Assembly (NCBI RefSeq): GCF_902506345.1
Contig: NZ_LR733413.1
Span: 2,195,893 to 2,259,892, forward strand
Source: Flavobacterium sp. 9R
Lineage (GTDB): Bacteria > Bacteroidota > Bacteroidia > Flavobacteriales > Flavobacteriaceae
Length of the DNA: 64,000 nt
Direction of reading: 5' to 3'
Shown here: piece by piece, positions 28,352 through 36,390 of the stretch
How the letters are laid out: every line of letters starts with the position of its first letter
How positions within the stretch are numbered: position 1 is the stretch's first letter
Position numbers and translations under genes: made by a program
Notes under the pieces: model-generated
Databases searched by the model: none
Seen by the model: only the letters and a program-made list of their open reading frames with translations
Told to the model about the DNA's origin: nothing

Positions 28352-28758
28352 AACTTACTTAGAACACCCCGCTCTTTGGACTGTTCTTGCTCATTGGTCT
28401 CAATAAGCGTGTTATGAAGCCTTTCTGCCATTTTTTCTATGCTATTGGTTATCGAATCGTAGACCAACTCCATACGACGGTGTTTTTCTTCTTTTACAGC
28501 TTTCAAAACATCTTCAACAAAAAATTTATCGTATTTCTCAGCAACAGAATCACGAGTGTTTGTTAATCGAATTACAGAATCGTTACTTAATATTGTAACT
28601 TTAAAATGCTGCTCTTCATTGCTCAGATAGTACTTTCCGCCTAACTCATCACAATTGATATCAGTGCCATTAACTTTTAACAGCTCTGTTATTATTCCAT
28701 AAATATGATTTTCAATTTTGGAATATTCTTTAGGTTTTCTTTTAAAAAAACTAAACAT
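28348..28758 (-). CDS. Conserved-looking hypothetical protein
   Basis: A 136-aa protein I do not recognise. The ATG at 28758 (MFSFFKRKPKEYSKIE) is chosen; the frame is open eight codons further. It has no signal peptide and no membrane helix. The N-terminus is basic, the middle looks like mixed alpha/beta (GGKYYLSNEEQHFKVTIL) and the C-terminal half is predicted helical and highly charged (KAVKEEKHRRMELVYDSI). It is convergent with the GHMP kinase and overlaps it by 4 bp. Probably a small cytoplasmic protein; no function is proposed. Confidence 0.65.
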   Translation of the reverse strand: MFSFFKRKPKEYSKIENHIYGIITELLKVNGTDINCDELGGKYYLSNEEQHFKVTILSNDSVIRLTNTRDSVAEKYDKFFVEDVLKAVKEEKHRRMELVYDSITNSIEKMAERLHNTLIETNEQEQSKERGVLSKF

Positions 28759-28936
28759 ACCAATTTTTATAAACCAAGGCATTCAAATAATTTTCTCTCA
28801 TTATTTTATATCTAGCAATGTTTTTTCGATTAAAACAAAGTAAAATTATATTTTGTAATATCTCAGCAAATTAACAATACTATTTTCAATATCGCAAATT
28901 AAAATTCAAATAACAAAAAAGGGTGAGTTTTACCCC

Positions 28937-28968
28937 AAAAAAAAGCCAGAAACATAAATGTCTCTGGC
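28937..28968 (-). terminator. Terminator after the parvulin chaperone gene
   Basis: On the minus strand a 6-bp GC-rich stem (28945-28950 with 28963-28968), extended by an inner 4-bp stem across one mismatch, is followed by eight T (28937-28944). It lies 34 bp beyond the stop of the gene ending at 29002. Confidence 0.8.
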
Positions 28969-29001
28969 CTATATTATAAAAAAACAACTAATCAGTAATA
29001 A

Positions 29002-31101
29002 CTAGAATCCAAATTGTTTTCTGTTGTCTTCAATTGTAGCAGCAGCTTTCAATGATGGAATAGCTCTATTACTATCACCACTTGTTTGTGCTTTCATTTT
29101 TGTAACATATTGAGCATGGCTTTTTAAAACTGGAGCTTTAATTGTGCTCACGTTTTTAACAACATATACTCCTGTATTTCCTTCAATTGGAGCTGAAATT
29201 TTGTTTGCAGCCAAAGCAAATGCATTACCAACAACTTTAGCTTCTTGTCCAACTCCACCAGGTAAAACAGCATTTTCAAGAGTCAAACCTGTAGCTTGTT
29301 GCACTGGAGCGCCAACGCTTTTTGCAATAGCTTCTAATGAACTACCTGTCATTTTTGCTTTAATCAATTCTGCTTTTTTCTTGTTCTTAAGAATTGGCTC
29401 AACATAAGGTCTTGCTAAAGACACAGCAACTAAACCAGAATCATCGATACTCTTAATTTTTGCAATAACGTGACCAACATTTGCCACCTCAAAACGCTTA
29501 ACAGTACCTACCTTTGAATCGTCTTCAAAAGCCCATCTTACGATTGCTCTTTGATTACCCAAAGAACCAAAGTTTTCGTCTAATGCTTTCGCAGTTACCA
29601 CTGGCGCAACTGTCAACTTCATATCTTTTGCTAATTTATCAAAATCTTTATCAGCAGCTTCCATTTCAAATTGTGTCGCTTGAGCAAACAATTTATCAGA
29701 AGTAGCTTCAGAAGCTTCTATTCTTTGAGCAACTGTTGCTAAACGAATTCCGTCTTGTTTATCCGTAATTTTGATAACATGAAAACCAAATGGTGTTTCT
29801 ACTAAACCTACTTTTCCAATTCCATTTCCAAAAACAAAATCGTTAAAAGGTTTAACCATTGTATTTGGTCCAAAATAACCTAAATCTCCACCTTGTTGAG
29901 CTGATGAATCATCAGAAGCAGTAAAAGCTAACATCAAGAAACTATCAGGGTTTGCAGTAACTTGAGCTAAGATAGACTCAGCTTTTGCTTTTGCTTCTTC
30001 TTTTGTTCTTACTTCACGTTTGTTTGGCACTTGAGTACCTTCATAGCTAATTAAGATATGACTTGCTTTTGCATTTACTCCAGATTTAAACCCTAAAGAT
30101 TTAGACAAACAGTAGTAGTTTCCAAATTTATATGGTCCATAAACTGCACCTGCAGGTAAGCTAAACAAACGGTCAGCATCTACAGCTGGTAAATCTTTTT
30201 TAGCTATATAAGTAGAATCGTAAGGAACGTCAGAATTTGCATTAACAAAGTCAATCGCATTTTTAGCATTTTTAAATCCAGGAACAGTATCATTTTTACC
30301 TGTCGCTTGATTGTAAACTACACTTCCTGACAACAAACTTGTAATTTTGTTTTTTACTTCAGCTTCATCTTGAGCTGAAGCTTTATCTTCGATTAAAATA
30401 TAAGAAATTTCACGAGACTCATCTGCTTTGAATTTCTTTTTGTTTTTACTCATATACTCAGTAATTTCAGCATCAGTAACTTTTACATCACTGTCCTTGA
30501 TAGTAGAATACAAACCAGCTACATAAGCAAAGTTTACTTTATTAGCTTCTGCTTCGTATTTAAATTTACCTTCTAATTCAGTAGTATAAAGTGAAGACTT
30601 TATCAACGTATTGTAGATTTGGTACTTTGCATTAATCTCAGCATCTTTCTCTCTGTCTTTCAAGAATTGTGCTTGTTCTGGATTTGATTTGAAAAAATCT
30701 TTAAATTTTGCTAAGTCAAATAATCCAGCAGCATTTAAGAACATTGGATTTTTACCAATATTTTGGTCTGCTTTCAACACTTCAACGATGTGCTTCTCTC
30801 CTACTCTTAATCCTAATTTTTCGAACTCAGTAGTCAACAAAGCCAAAGTAACTTCTTGTTCCCAAACTCTGTTAGCTGCTTCAGTTGGAGTAATTCCTTG
30901 ACCACTCTTTTCAAGATTTGTAACTTTAAGTCTAAAATCTTCAAAAGCGATATCCTTTTCATTAATACTCCCAACATCTTTTGTATTTTGACCAAGACCA
31001 CCTTTACCGATAAGGTCTTGAATTATAAATGCAAACAATGCAATTGCGATTGCTCCAATCAATAAAGCGGAACGTTGTCTAATTTTTGCTAAAACTGCCA
31101 T
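29002..31101 (-). CDS. ppiD: Membrane-anchored peptidyl-prolyl isomerase / periplasmic chaperone (PpiD/SurA-like)
   Basis: A 699-aa inner-membrane-anchored folding factor for envelope proteins. One transmembrane helix (~12-30, LLIGAIAIALFAFIIQDLIG) is followed by a SurA_N-type chaperone domain (~30-330), a parvulin rotamase domain at about 345-460 (KASHILISYEG, GGDLGYFGPNTMVKPF, ETPFGFHVIKITDKQ) and a C-terminal domain possibly holding a second, degenerate rotamase. This is the PpiD layout. It is the last gene of the coaX-lptC side, separated by 214 bp from the small gene upstream, and ends at a good terminator. Confidence 0.93.
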   Translation of the reverse strand: MAVLAKIRQRSALLIGAIAIALFAFIIQDLIGKGGLGQNTKDVGSINEKDIAFEDFRLKVTNLEKSGQGITPTEAANRVWEQEVTLALLTTEFEKLGLRVGEKHIVEVLKADQNIGKNPMFLNAAGLFDLAKFKDFFKSNPEQAQFLKDREKDAEINAKYQIYNTLIKSSLYTTELEGKFKYEAEANKVNFAYVAGLYSTIKDSDVKVTDAEITEYMSKNKKKFKADESREISYILIEDKASAQDEAEVKNKITSLLSGSVVYNQATGKNDTVPGFKNAKNAIDFVNANSDVPYDSTYIAKKDLPAVDADRLFSLPAGAVYGPYKFGNYYCLSKSLGFKSGVNAKASHILISYEGTQVPNKREVRTKEEAKAKAESILAQVTANPDSFLMLAFTASDDSSAQQGGDLGYFGPNTMVKPFNDFVFGNGIGKVGLVETPFGFHVIKITDKQDGIRLATVAQRIEASEATSDKLFAQATQFEMEAADKDFDKLAKDMKLTVAPVVTAKALDENFGSLGNQRAIVRWAFEDDSKVGTVKRFEVANVGHVIAKIKSIDDSGLVAVSLARPYVEPILKNKKKAELIKAKMTGSSLEAIAKSVGAPVQQATGLTLENAVLPGGVGQEAKVVGNAFALAANKISAPIEGNTGVYVVKNVSTIKAPVLKSHAQYVTKMKAQTSGDSNRAIPSLKAAATIEDNRKQFGF

Positions 31102-31315
31102 TTCTATTGTTGTTAATTTTTATATTCAGATTGCGAAAATACAATTATCTAGTTAATAATAACACTTGGTGCGTTTTATTTTAGAAGTTTTTTTAAAGTT
31201 TTAAAAAAAATATGCGATTGCAGTTATTTTAACGAACGCTATCTTATTTTTCAAAACCATTTCACTAGAAAAACACTATTTCCTATACTATACTTTACTA
31301 TTTAGAGTAAAAAAA

Positions 31316-31510
31316 CTATTGATTCGAATTGCGATCTTCGAAACGTTTGGAATACTTAGCTCTAAAAAAGAACATAAATACAGCCACTGCTGCTATTCCA
31401 AAACTCAACCAAGGACCTTGTGTAGGCTCATCCCATTTAGTTACGCCATCATAAACAAAAAACAAGGCAAAAGCCAAGTAAGCGTAAGAAGTAAATTTTA
31501 AATATTTCAT
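31316..31510 (-). CDS. Small two-helix membrane protein, unknown
   Basis: A 64-aa protein with helices at ~6-22 and ~32-49 and a charged C-terminus (RAKYSKRFEDRNSNQ). It lies 12 bp after lptC on the same strand, so it is likely real and co-transcribed. No function is recognised. The following 214 bp to the parvulin gene (31102-31315) are AT-rich and show no gene. Confidence 0.7.
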   Translation of the reverse strand: MKYLKFTSYAYLAFALFFVYDGVTKWDEPTQGPWLSFGIAAVAVFMFFFRAKYSKRFEDRNSNQ

Positions 31511-31522
31511 TATGAGTAAATT

Positions 31523-32077
31523 TTAATTATTGGAATCAACCTCTCCAGAGATTTTTTGAGAATTTATAACTTTAAAATCTTTGCTAAAATCAATCCCTTG
31601 ACCAGCAGAAGAGCCTTTAGGACTGGAGAAAGTAAATCGTCGTTCTGTATAAAACCATTCGTTTTTTTGATCAAAGTACAATTGCTCCGTTTCTAAAACT
31701 TGACCGTCTTGGGTAGTAATTTTGACTTTTCCTTGCAAATCAATAATGCCAGTTCTTTTATAAGAGATTGCATAATTGGATTTCACAAACGTTTTCTTCC
31801 CTTTGGCGTCAAATAAAGTAACATCGATACCTTTTGGAAATTCTGTAAAAGGAAAGTCAACCCCGGAAAAATCGAGCATTTTAGAACTAAGCAAAATAGC
31901 AGAAATTCGACCTGAATCGGTATATTTTACATTGATAGAATCAGCTTCTCCAGTTGGATTGAACTCTGAAATGTTGATTTTTTGAACTTCTTTGAAATTA
32001 CTTTCACAAGAAAACAAACTCACCAGTAGTGTCAAAAAAAGCAGCCTTGCAAAAATTAGTTTTATGGAGAATGTCAT
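31523..32077 (-). CDS. lptC: LPS export protein LptC, lipoprotein form
   Basis: LptC passes lipopolysaccharide from the LptB2FG transporter to the LptA bridge. This 184-aa protein has a signal ending in LLVSLFSC, a lipobox-like site, so it may be lipid-anchored rather than held by a helix as in E. coli. The body is the OstA/LptC-type beta-jellyroll (KSNYAISYKRTGIIDLQGKV, LETEQLYFDQKNEWFYTE). It lies 23 bp after the outer-membrane protein gene in the coaX run. The call is by fold-like pattern and context; identity to E. coli LptC would be low. Confidence 0.85.
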   Translation of the reverse strand: MTFSIKLIFARLLFLTLLVSLFSCESNFKEVQKINISEFNPTGEADSINVKYTDSGRISAILLSSKMLDFSGVDFPFTEFPKGIDVTLFDAKGKKTFVKSNYAISYKRTGIIDLQGKVKITTQDGQVLETEQLYFDQKNEWFYTERRFTFSSPKGSSAGQGIDFSKDFKVINSQKISGEVDSNN

Positions 32078-32100
32078 TGTAGTGAATTAGAAACTACTTT

Positions 32101-33348
32101 CTAGTAGAATTTTCTTTTAACAAACCATTTATCATTCAAAGAGAAACTTACGCTAGCATTGAAATAATTCTCTTGAATTAAACCAGCAGCTGTAGTTCCT
32201 TTAATACCATATTCTAATCCTATATTAAAATTAGAAAAAGACCCTACAGAAGGCAAACCAAAACCTAAAGTAACCGATTTATCATCAATTTCTTGATTTT
32301 GAATGACCAATCCTGTTTTTTCATAACGTAGTCCAGCTCTGTAAACAATGCGCTTTGCGTAACTTGTAAAAGAATTATAATCTGGAATATAATAACCACC
32401 AACACTATAACGGTTATATTTTTTAAATGAAGCTCCAGATACATTGTTATAATTATTCGCTAATTTACCCGCATCTCTAATTGCTATTTCTGTACCAATT
32501 AACCATTTTCTTGATTGACCAAAACCAAAACCTAACGTTACTTTACTTGGCAACTCAAGCTCACGAGTTGCAGTCACTTCATCAAACCCTTCAGGATCAA
32601 TATCGAAAGTTCCATCATAATCTACTGTTGAAATGGTTCGGGTATTTTCTGAAGTCAATTTCCCTTTGAAAGTATAATTTAAACTAGAATACAAGTTTAT
32701 TTTTTTACTAATTTTAGCCTGATACATCGCACCAAGATTGAAATTAAGTCCAGATAAATAAGCAACATTTACTTCTCTTGTTCCTACTGGAACACCTGTT
32801 ACATATTCTAAGTTGTCTGTTTCAATTTTACCAAAGTTGTACTGAACATCAGCTCCAATACTAAAGTTCTTGGTCAATTTATATCCGCTACCAAAAAAAA
32901 CCTTATTAACACCACCAGTACCTTCTAATCGTCTGTTGTTTTGAGAACCATCTGCACTAATCGATTGTATTTTGTAACCAACAGAAGAATATGGCATCAA
33001 ACCAAACCCTACTCCTAATTTCCCAATAGGAATAGCAACAACCATATAATCGAGAGTAGTTCTTTTTGCAGTAGCACTATTTGCATCATCCTTAAGCGCT
33101 TTTGTACCATAGGTTCCACCCATCGTAAGTGTCGTTAGCTTTAAATTAGCATAACTAGATGGATTCTCAACATTGATATGAATACTATCTTGTTCTATTG
33201 CAACACCACCCATTGAACGATTTTCTAGCATCCCTCTATATCTAATATCTCCAATTCCGTAATATGAGTAAGGTGAAGAAGTCCCCTGTTGAGCTAAAGA
33301 AACTAATGAAAAAAGCAAACAAGCTGCTATAAAGATTTTTTTAATCAT
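32101..33348 (-). CDS. Outer-membrane beta-barrel protein (FadL/OmpP1-like)
   Basis: A 415-aa protein with signal peptide MIKKIFIAACLLFSLVSLAQ and a body of alternating beta-strands with glycine turns, ending in the aromatic strand KWFVKRKFY. The N-terminal QGTSSPYSYYGIGDIRYRG and a strand pattern such as GVGFGLMPYSSVGYKI are like OmpP1/FadL-related transporters of hydrophobic compounds. The substrate is not clear. It overlaps coaX by 8 bp and is followed by lptC, so it belongs to an envelope operon. Confidence 0.8.
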   Translation of the reverse strand: MIKKIFIAACLLFSLVSLAQQGTSSPYSYYGIGDIRYRGMLENRSMGGVAIEQDSIHINVENPSSYANLKLTTLTMGGTYGTKALKDDANSATAKRTTLDYMVVAIPIGKLGVGFGLMPYSSVGYKIQSISADGSQNNRRLEGTGGVNKVFFGSGYKLTKNFSIGADVQYNFGKIETDNLEYVTGVPVGTREVNVAYLSGLNFNLGAMYQAKISKKINLYSSLNYTFKGKLTSENTRTISTVDYDGTFDIDPEGFDEVTATRELELPSKVTLGFGFGQSRKWLIGTEIAIRDAGKLANNYNNVSGASFKKYNRYSVGGYYIPDYNSFTSYAKRIVYRAGLRYEKTGLVIQNQEIDDKSVTLGFGLPSVGSFSNFNIGLEYGIKGTTAAGLIQENYFNASVSFSLNDKWFVKRKFY

Positions 33349-34075
33349 TGTTGATTGTATATTGAAATGTTTGATTCAAACTCTCTAAAAGGAAATTTGA
33401 ATTGGCAAATATGGTATTTTTTAATCGCATAGCCAAAAAATCTGCATCGCCCCCCGTTAAAATTATTATAAATTTTGAATACTTTGCTTTGAATTCCTCT
33501 ATGAAACCGTCAATTTCATAGACCAATCCATTTACAACTCCAGAATGAATAGCATTTACAGTCGAGTCGCCAATAAAAGTCTCTGGATTACCCATAGTTA
33601 GCAACGGCAATTTGGCGGTATAATTATGTAATGACTCATAGCGCAAACGAATTCCTGGCGAAATTGCACCTCCAAGATAATTATCGTTTGCATCAATACA
33701 ATCATAAGTTACACATGTCCCCGCATCAATGACTAATCTATTCTGTCTTGGAAACTGAAGCGTAGCTCCAGCGGCTAAAACCATTCGATCAATTCCGAGC
33801 GTCTTCGGTGTTGCGTATTTATTTTCAAATGGAAAAGCATCATTATGGGTTACAAAATGAACTTTAAGCCTAGATTCAAAAGCTAAAAAGAAGGCTTTTT
33901 CTAAATTTCCAACCGAAGAAACGACCAAATACTTGAGATTTGGATATTTCTTTAAAATATTTTCAATTTTTTTTTGAAGTTCTTCTACTTCAAAAACAAA
34001 AAATTCAACAAGTGTATACTGCTCAAAAACAGCGCCTTTAATCCTTGTATTTCCAATGTCTACGGTTAAAATCAT
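33341..34075 (-). CDS. coaX: Type III pantothenate kinase
   Basis: It phosphorylates pantothenate in the first step of CoA synthesis. The ATG at 34075 (MILTVDIGNTRIKG) gives 244 aa; an in-frame TTG three codons earlier is rejected. Signature motifs of CoaX: DIGNTRIK near the N-terminus, DAGTCVTYD at about 120, and GGAISPGIRLRYESL at about 145. The GNTRIK Asp and DAGT Asp are the metal/catalytic residues. It starts the minus-strand operon and is divergent from tRNA-Phe. Confidence 0.95.
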   Translation of the reverse strand: MILTVDIGNTRIKGAVFEQYTLVEFFVFEVEELQKKIENILKKYPNLKYLVVSSVGNLEKAFFLAFESRLKVHFVTHNDAFPFENKYATPKTLGIDRMVLAAGATLQFPRQNRLVIDAGTCVTYDCIDANDNYLGGAISPGIRLRYESLHNYTAKLPLLTMGNPETFIGDSTVNAIHSGVVNGLVYEIDGFIEEFKAKYSKFIIILTGGDADFLAMRLKNTIFANSNFLLESLNQTFQYTINND

Positions 34076-34127
34076 ATGTAACAATTAGCGGGAGCTAAGG
34101 TACGAATAGATTTTTTTTAAAAATTGT

Positions 34128-34158
34128 TTTGGATAAATTAAAAATGGTTCTATATTTG
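34128..34158 (+). promoter_or_regulatory. Bacteroidetes-type promoter of tRNA-Phe
   Basis: TTTG at 34128-34131 and TATATTTG at 34151-34158 are separated by exactly 19 bp, a full match to the Bacteroidetes -33/-7 consensus. The tRNA begins 40 bp further. This is the best promoter in the window. Confidence 0.85.
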
Positions 34159-34197
34159 CACCCGCAATCAACAAGCACTACTGCTCAAAATTGTAAA

Positions 34198-34270
34198 GGT
34201 ACCTTAGCTCAGATGGTAGAGCAATGGACTGAAAATCCATGTGTCCCTGGTTCGATCCCTGGAGGTACCA
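34198..34270 (+). tRNA. tRNA-Phe (anticodon GAA)
   Basis: A 73-nt cloverleaf. The acceptor arms GGTACCT and AGGTACC pair fully with discriminator A at 34270. The anticodon stem ATGGA/TCCAT encloses loop CTGAAAA, so the anticodon at 34231-34233 is GAA, reading UUC/UUU. The T arm contains GGTTCGATCC. No CCA is encoded at the 3' end, so it must be added by an enzyme. It is a single gene with its own promoter and terminator. Confidence 0.97.
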
Positions 34271-34273
34271 CGA

Positions 34274-34307
34274 AACCCGAATAGCAATATTCGGGTTTTT
34301 TGTTTTT
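34274..34307 (+). terminator. Terminator of tRNA-Phe
   Basis: A perfect 10-bp stem (34274-34283 with 34288-34297) capped by a GCAA tetraloop (GNRA type) and followed by a T-rich tract. It starts four bases after the tRNA. The ~175 bp from here to the next start codon are AT-rich, with no further feature seen. Confidence 0.92.
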
Positions 34308-34481
34308 ACCTACTACCGAAATAAATCCAAACCAAAAATTTCCCACATTCCCTCCAAAGCTAATAAATACTCACTTTTTTTAGTTTAAAATTACGAATTG
34401 CATAAAAAAAATAGGAATTAAAATTAATATTGTTCTTTTATAATGTTGCTAATTTGCTATATTTATGCAAATTATATATAC

Positions 34482-34901
34482 ATGGAACTTTTAAGCTGTC
34501 CAAAATGCCAAAGTGATCGCATAATTAAAAGCGGCATTATTAGCAATAAACAAAGATACTCTTGCAAAAAATGCAATTATTTTTTCACCGTAAATAAATT
34601 GGGGAAAAAAATTGACGATTATTATGTTTCCAAAGCTTTGCAGCTCTATTTGGAAGGCTTAAGTTATCGTGAAATTGAACGTATTTTGGGCGTTTCTCAC
34701 GTAACTATTAGTAATTGGGTTAAATCCTATAATATTAAAAAGCCATCACACGCTAACTACCACCCTACTTATCGTATTTTAAATCATTCCGAACTAATAG
34801 ATTACCTAAAAAATAAAAGTCTCTTAGCGGGAGCAGGAATGATCATAACCGAGCTTGGAGATAAATTCATGCTTATTAAATGGGAGCGCTTTAAAGACTA
34901 A
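34482..34901 (+). CDS. IS1 InsA-like zinc-finger/HTH DNA-binding protein
   Basis: A 139-aa protein; the ATG at 34482 (MELLSCPKC) is preferred to an upstream one at 34443 that adds a chance hydrophobic tail. Two CxxC pairs (C6/C9 and C28/C31, in CPKCQSDRIIKSGI and YSCKKCNYFF) form the InsA-type zinc ribbon. An HTH follows at ~58-83 (GLSYREIERILGVSHVTISNWV), and the last ~50 residues match no transposase catalytic domain I know. No InsB frame, inverted repeats or target duplication flank it, so it is probably a domesticated regulator. It lies 92 bp before the porin gene of the carboxylate cluster, which it may control. Confidence 0.8.
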   Translation: MELLSCPKCQSDRIIKSGIISNKQRYSCKKCNYFFTVNKLGKKIDDYYVSKALQLYLEGLSYREIERILGVSHVTISNWVKSYNIKKPSHANYHPTYRILNHSELIDYLKNKSLLAGAGMIITELGDKFMLIKWERFKD

Positions 34902-34993
34902 CTATACTTATTTACAAAAAAATATAGCATTATTTTTTTTTCTAAAATTAAATTAGAATTTGGCACTGTAAAAACCAACCAAAACTATTTTTT

Positions 34994-36373
34994 ATGAAAA
35001 AAAATTTTCCTCTGGTACTAGCTCTTCTTTTTACTACAATCGCTCTCGCTCAAGGTGCAAGTGAATACGGTAGCGGAATGAAATTCAATTTAAATGATAA
35101 CGGTTCAAAATACATGCGCTTTATTGTATGGAACCAAATTTGGTTTCGCTCTTCGCAAATGAATCCAGGCACAGCAGTAGGCAATGAAGCTACTACAAGC
35201 ACAAGTGATATTGGCAATAGAAGACTGCGTTTTTTGGCTTACTCTCAATTATCACCTCGTTATATGATTGTAACTCATTTCGGGATCAACAATCAATCCT
35301 TTACAAGTGGTGGTGCCTCAGGATCTGCTGGAACTGGAGGTTATGGCGCAGGAAAGAAACCCGGCTTATTTTTTCACGATGCGTGGAATGAATATGCCGT
35401 AGTTTTGCCTCAAAAAGACAAAAAATTCAGCCTTTCATTAGGAGGAGGATTACATTACTACATGGGGCTTTCAAGAGAAACAATGGCGTCAACACTTAAC
35501 TTCCTGACAATTGATGCACCAATATTTAACTGGCCATTAATTGAAAATTCCGATCAATTTGCGCGTCAAGTAGGCCTTTTTGCTAAAGGAAAATACGGAA
35601 AATTCGAATATCGTTTGAGTCACAATAAACCCTTTGCTACAAATGTAACTCCAACAAATGTGAGTAATGCCGCCAATGCTATCGCGGTAGACAATAATGG
35701 AAATGCAAAATGGTCTACTGCGGGTTATTTTGAATACCAATTTTTGGATCAAGAATCGAATCTACTTCCATTTAAAGTAGGAACTTATGTAGGAACCAAA
35801 AAAGTATTCAATATTGGCCTTGGTTTTTATACTGGTCCTGATGCTACAAAATCATCAGTTAACAATCAAATTCAAAAACACGATATGAATCTTTTTGCCG
35901 CAGATGTGTTTTTAGATCTTCCTATAGGAAAAAAAGAACAAAAAATGGCCGTTACAGCCTATAGTGTTTTCTATAATTACGATTTTGGCCCTAACTATTT
36001 AAGAAATATTGGGATCATGAATATCGGAGCTTCTGACCCTAATTTTACCGGCAACAGAGCACTTGCTGGACCAGGAAATTCACAACCCACAATAGGCAGT
36101 GGATCCATTTGGTACACCCAAGCTGGTTTTTTATTACCTAATAAAAATGAAAAACCAAAAGTTAGAATCCAACCTTATGCCGCAGTCACCTACAAAGACT
36201 TTGACGCTCTTCAAAAATCTAGTACCCAATATGATTTAGGCGCTAATTTTCTCCTTGACGGACATCATTCTAAAATAACCACACAATATTCTACTCGACC
36301 TGTTTATAGCGCTCCTGGTGTTAAAGAGAACAGCAAAGGAGAGTTTATTGTGCAACTACAAATCTATTTATAA
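34994..36373 (+). CDS. Outer-membrane porin
   Basis: A 459-aa barrel with signal peptide MKKNFPLVLALLFTTIALAQ. The mature part begins GASEYGSGMKFNLNDNGSKYMRF and continues with amphipathic strands ending IVQLQIYL. It resembles the porin-like proteins that accompany MFS carriers in Bacteroidetes. It is followed 17 bp later by the MFS gene, so it likely gives the outer-membrane entry route for the same solute. No TonB box or plug domain is visible, which favours passive diffusion. Confidence 0.85.
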   Translation: MKKNFPLVLALLFTTIALAQGASEYGSGMKFNLNDNGSKYMRFIVWNQIWFRSSQMNPGTAVGNEATTSTSDIGNRRLRFLAYSQLSPRYMIVTHFGINNQSFTSGGASGSAGTGGYGAGKKPGLFFHDAWNEYAVVLPQKDKKFSLSLGGGLHYYMGLSRETMASTLNFLTIDAPIFNWPLIENSDQFARQVGLFAKGKYGKFEYRLSHNKPFATNVTPTNVSNAANAIAVDNNGNAKWSTAGYFEYQFLDQESNLLPFKVGTYVGTKKVFNIGLGFYTGPDATKSSVNNQIQKHDMNLFAADVFLDLPIGKKEQKMAVTAYSVFYNYDFGPNYLRNIGIMNIGASDPNFTGNRALAGPGNSQPTIGSGSIWYTQAGFLLPNKNEKPKVRIQPYAAVTYKDFDALQKSSTQYDLGANFLLDGHHSKITTQYSTRPVYSAPGVKENSKGEFIVQLQIYL

Positions 36374-36390
36374 ACCCAAAAAACAACCAA

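Noticed and set aside
34443..34481. Upstream ATG extending the InsA-like protein by 13 residues
   Set aside because: The extension (MLLICYIYANYIY) is translated AT-rich leader; the family starts at MELLSCPKC.
34482..34901. A full insertion sequence of the IS1 family
   Set aside because: Only the InsA-like half is present; no InsB frame, inverted ends or target duplication found around it.
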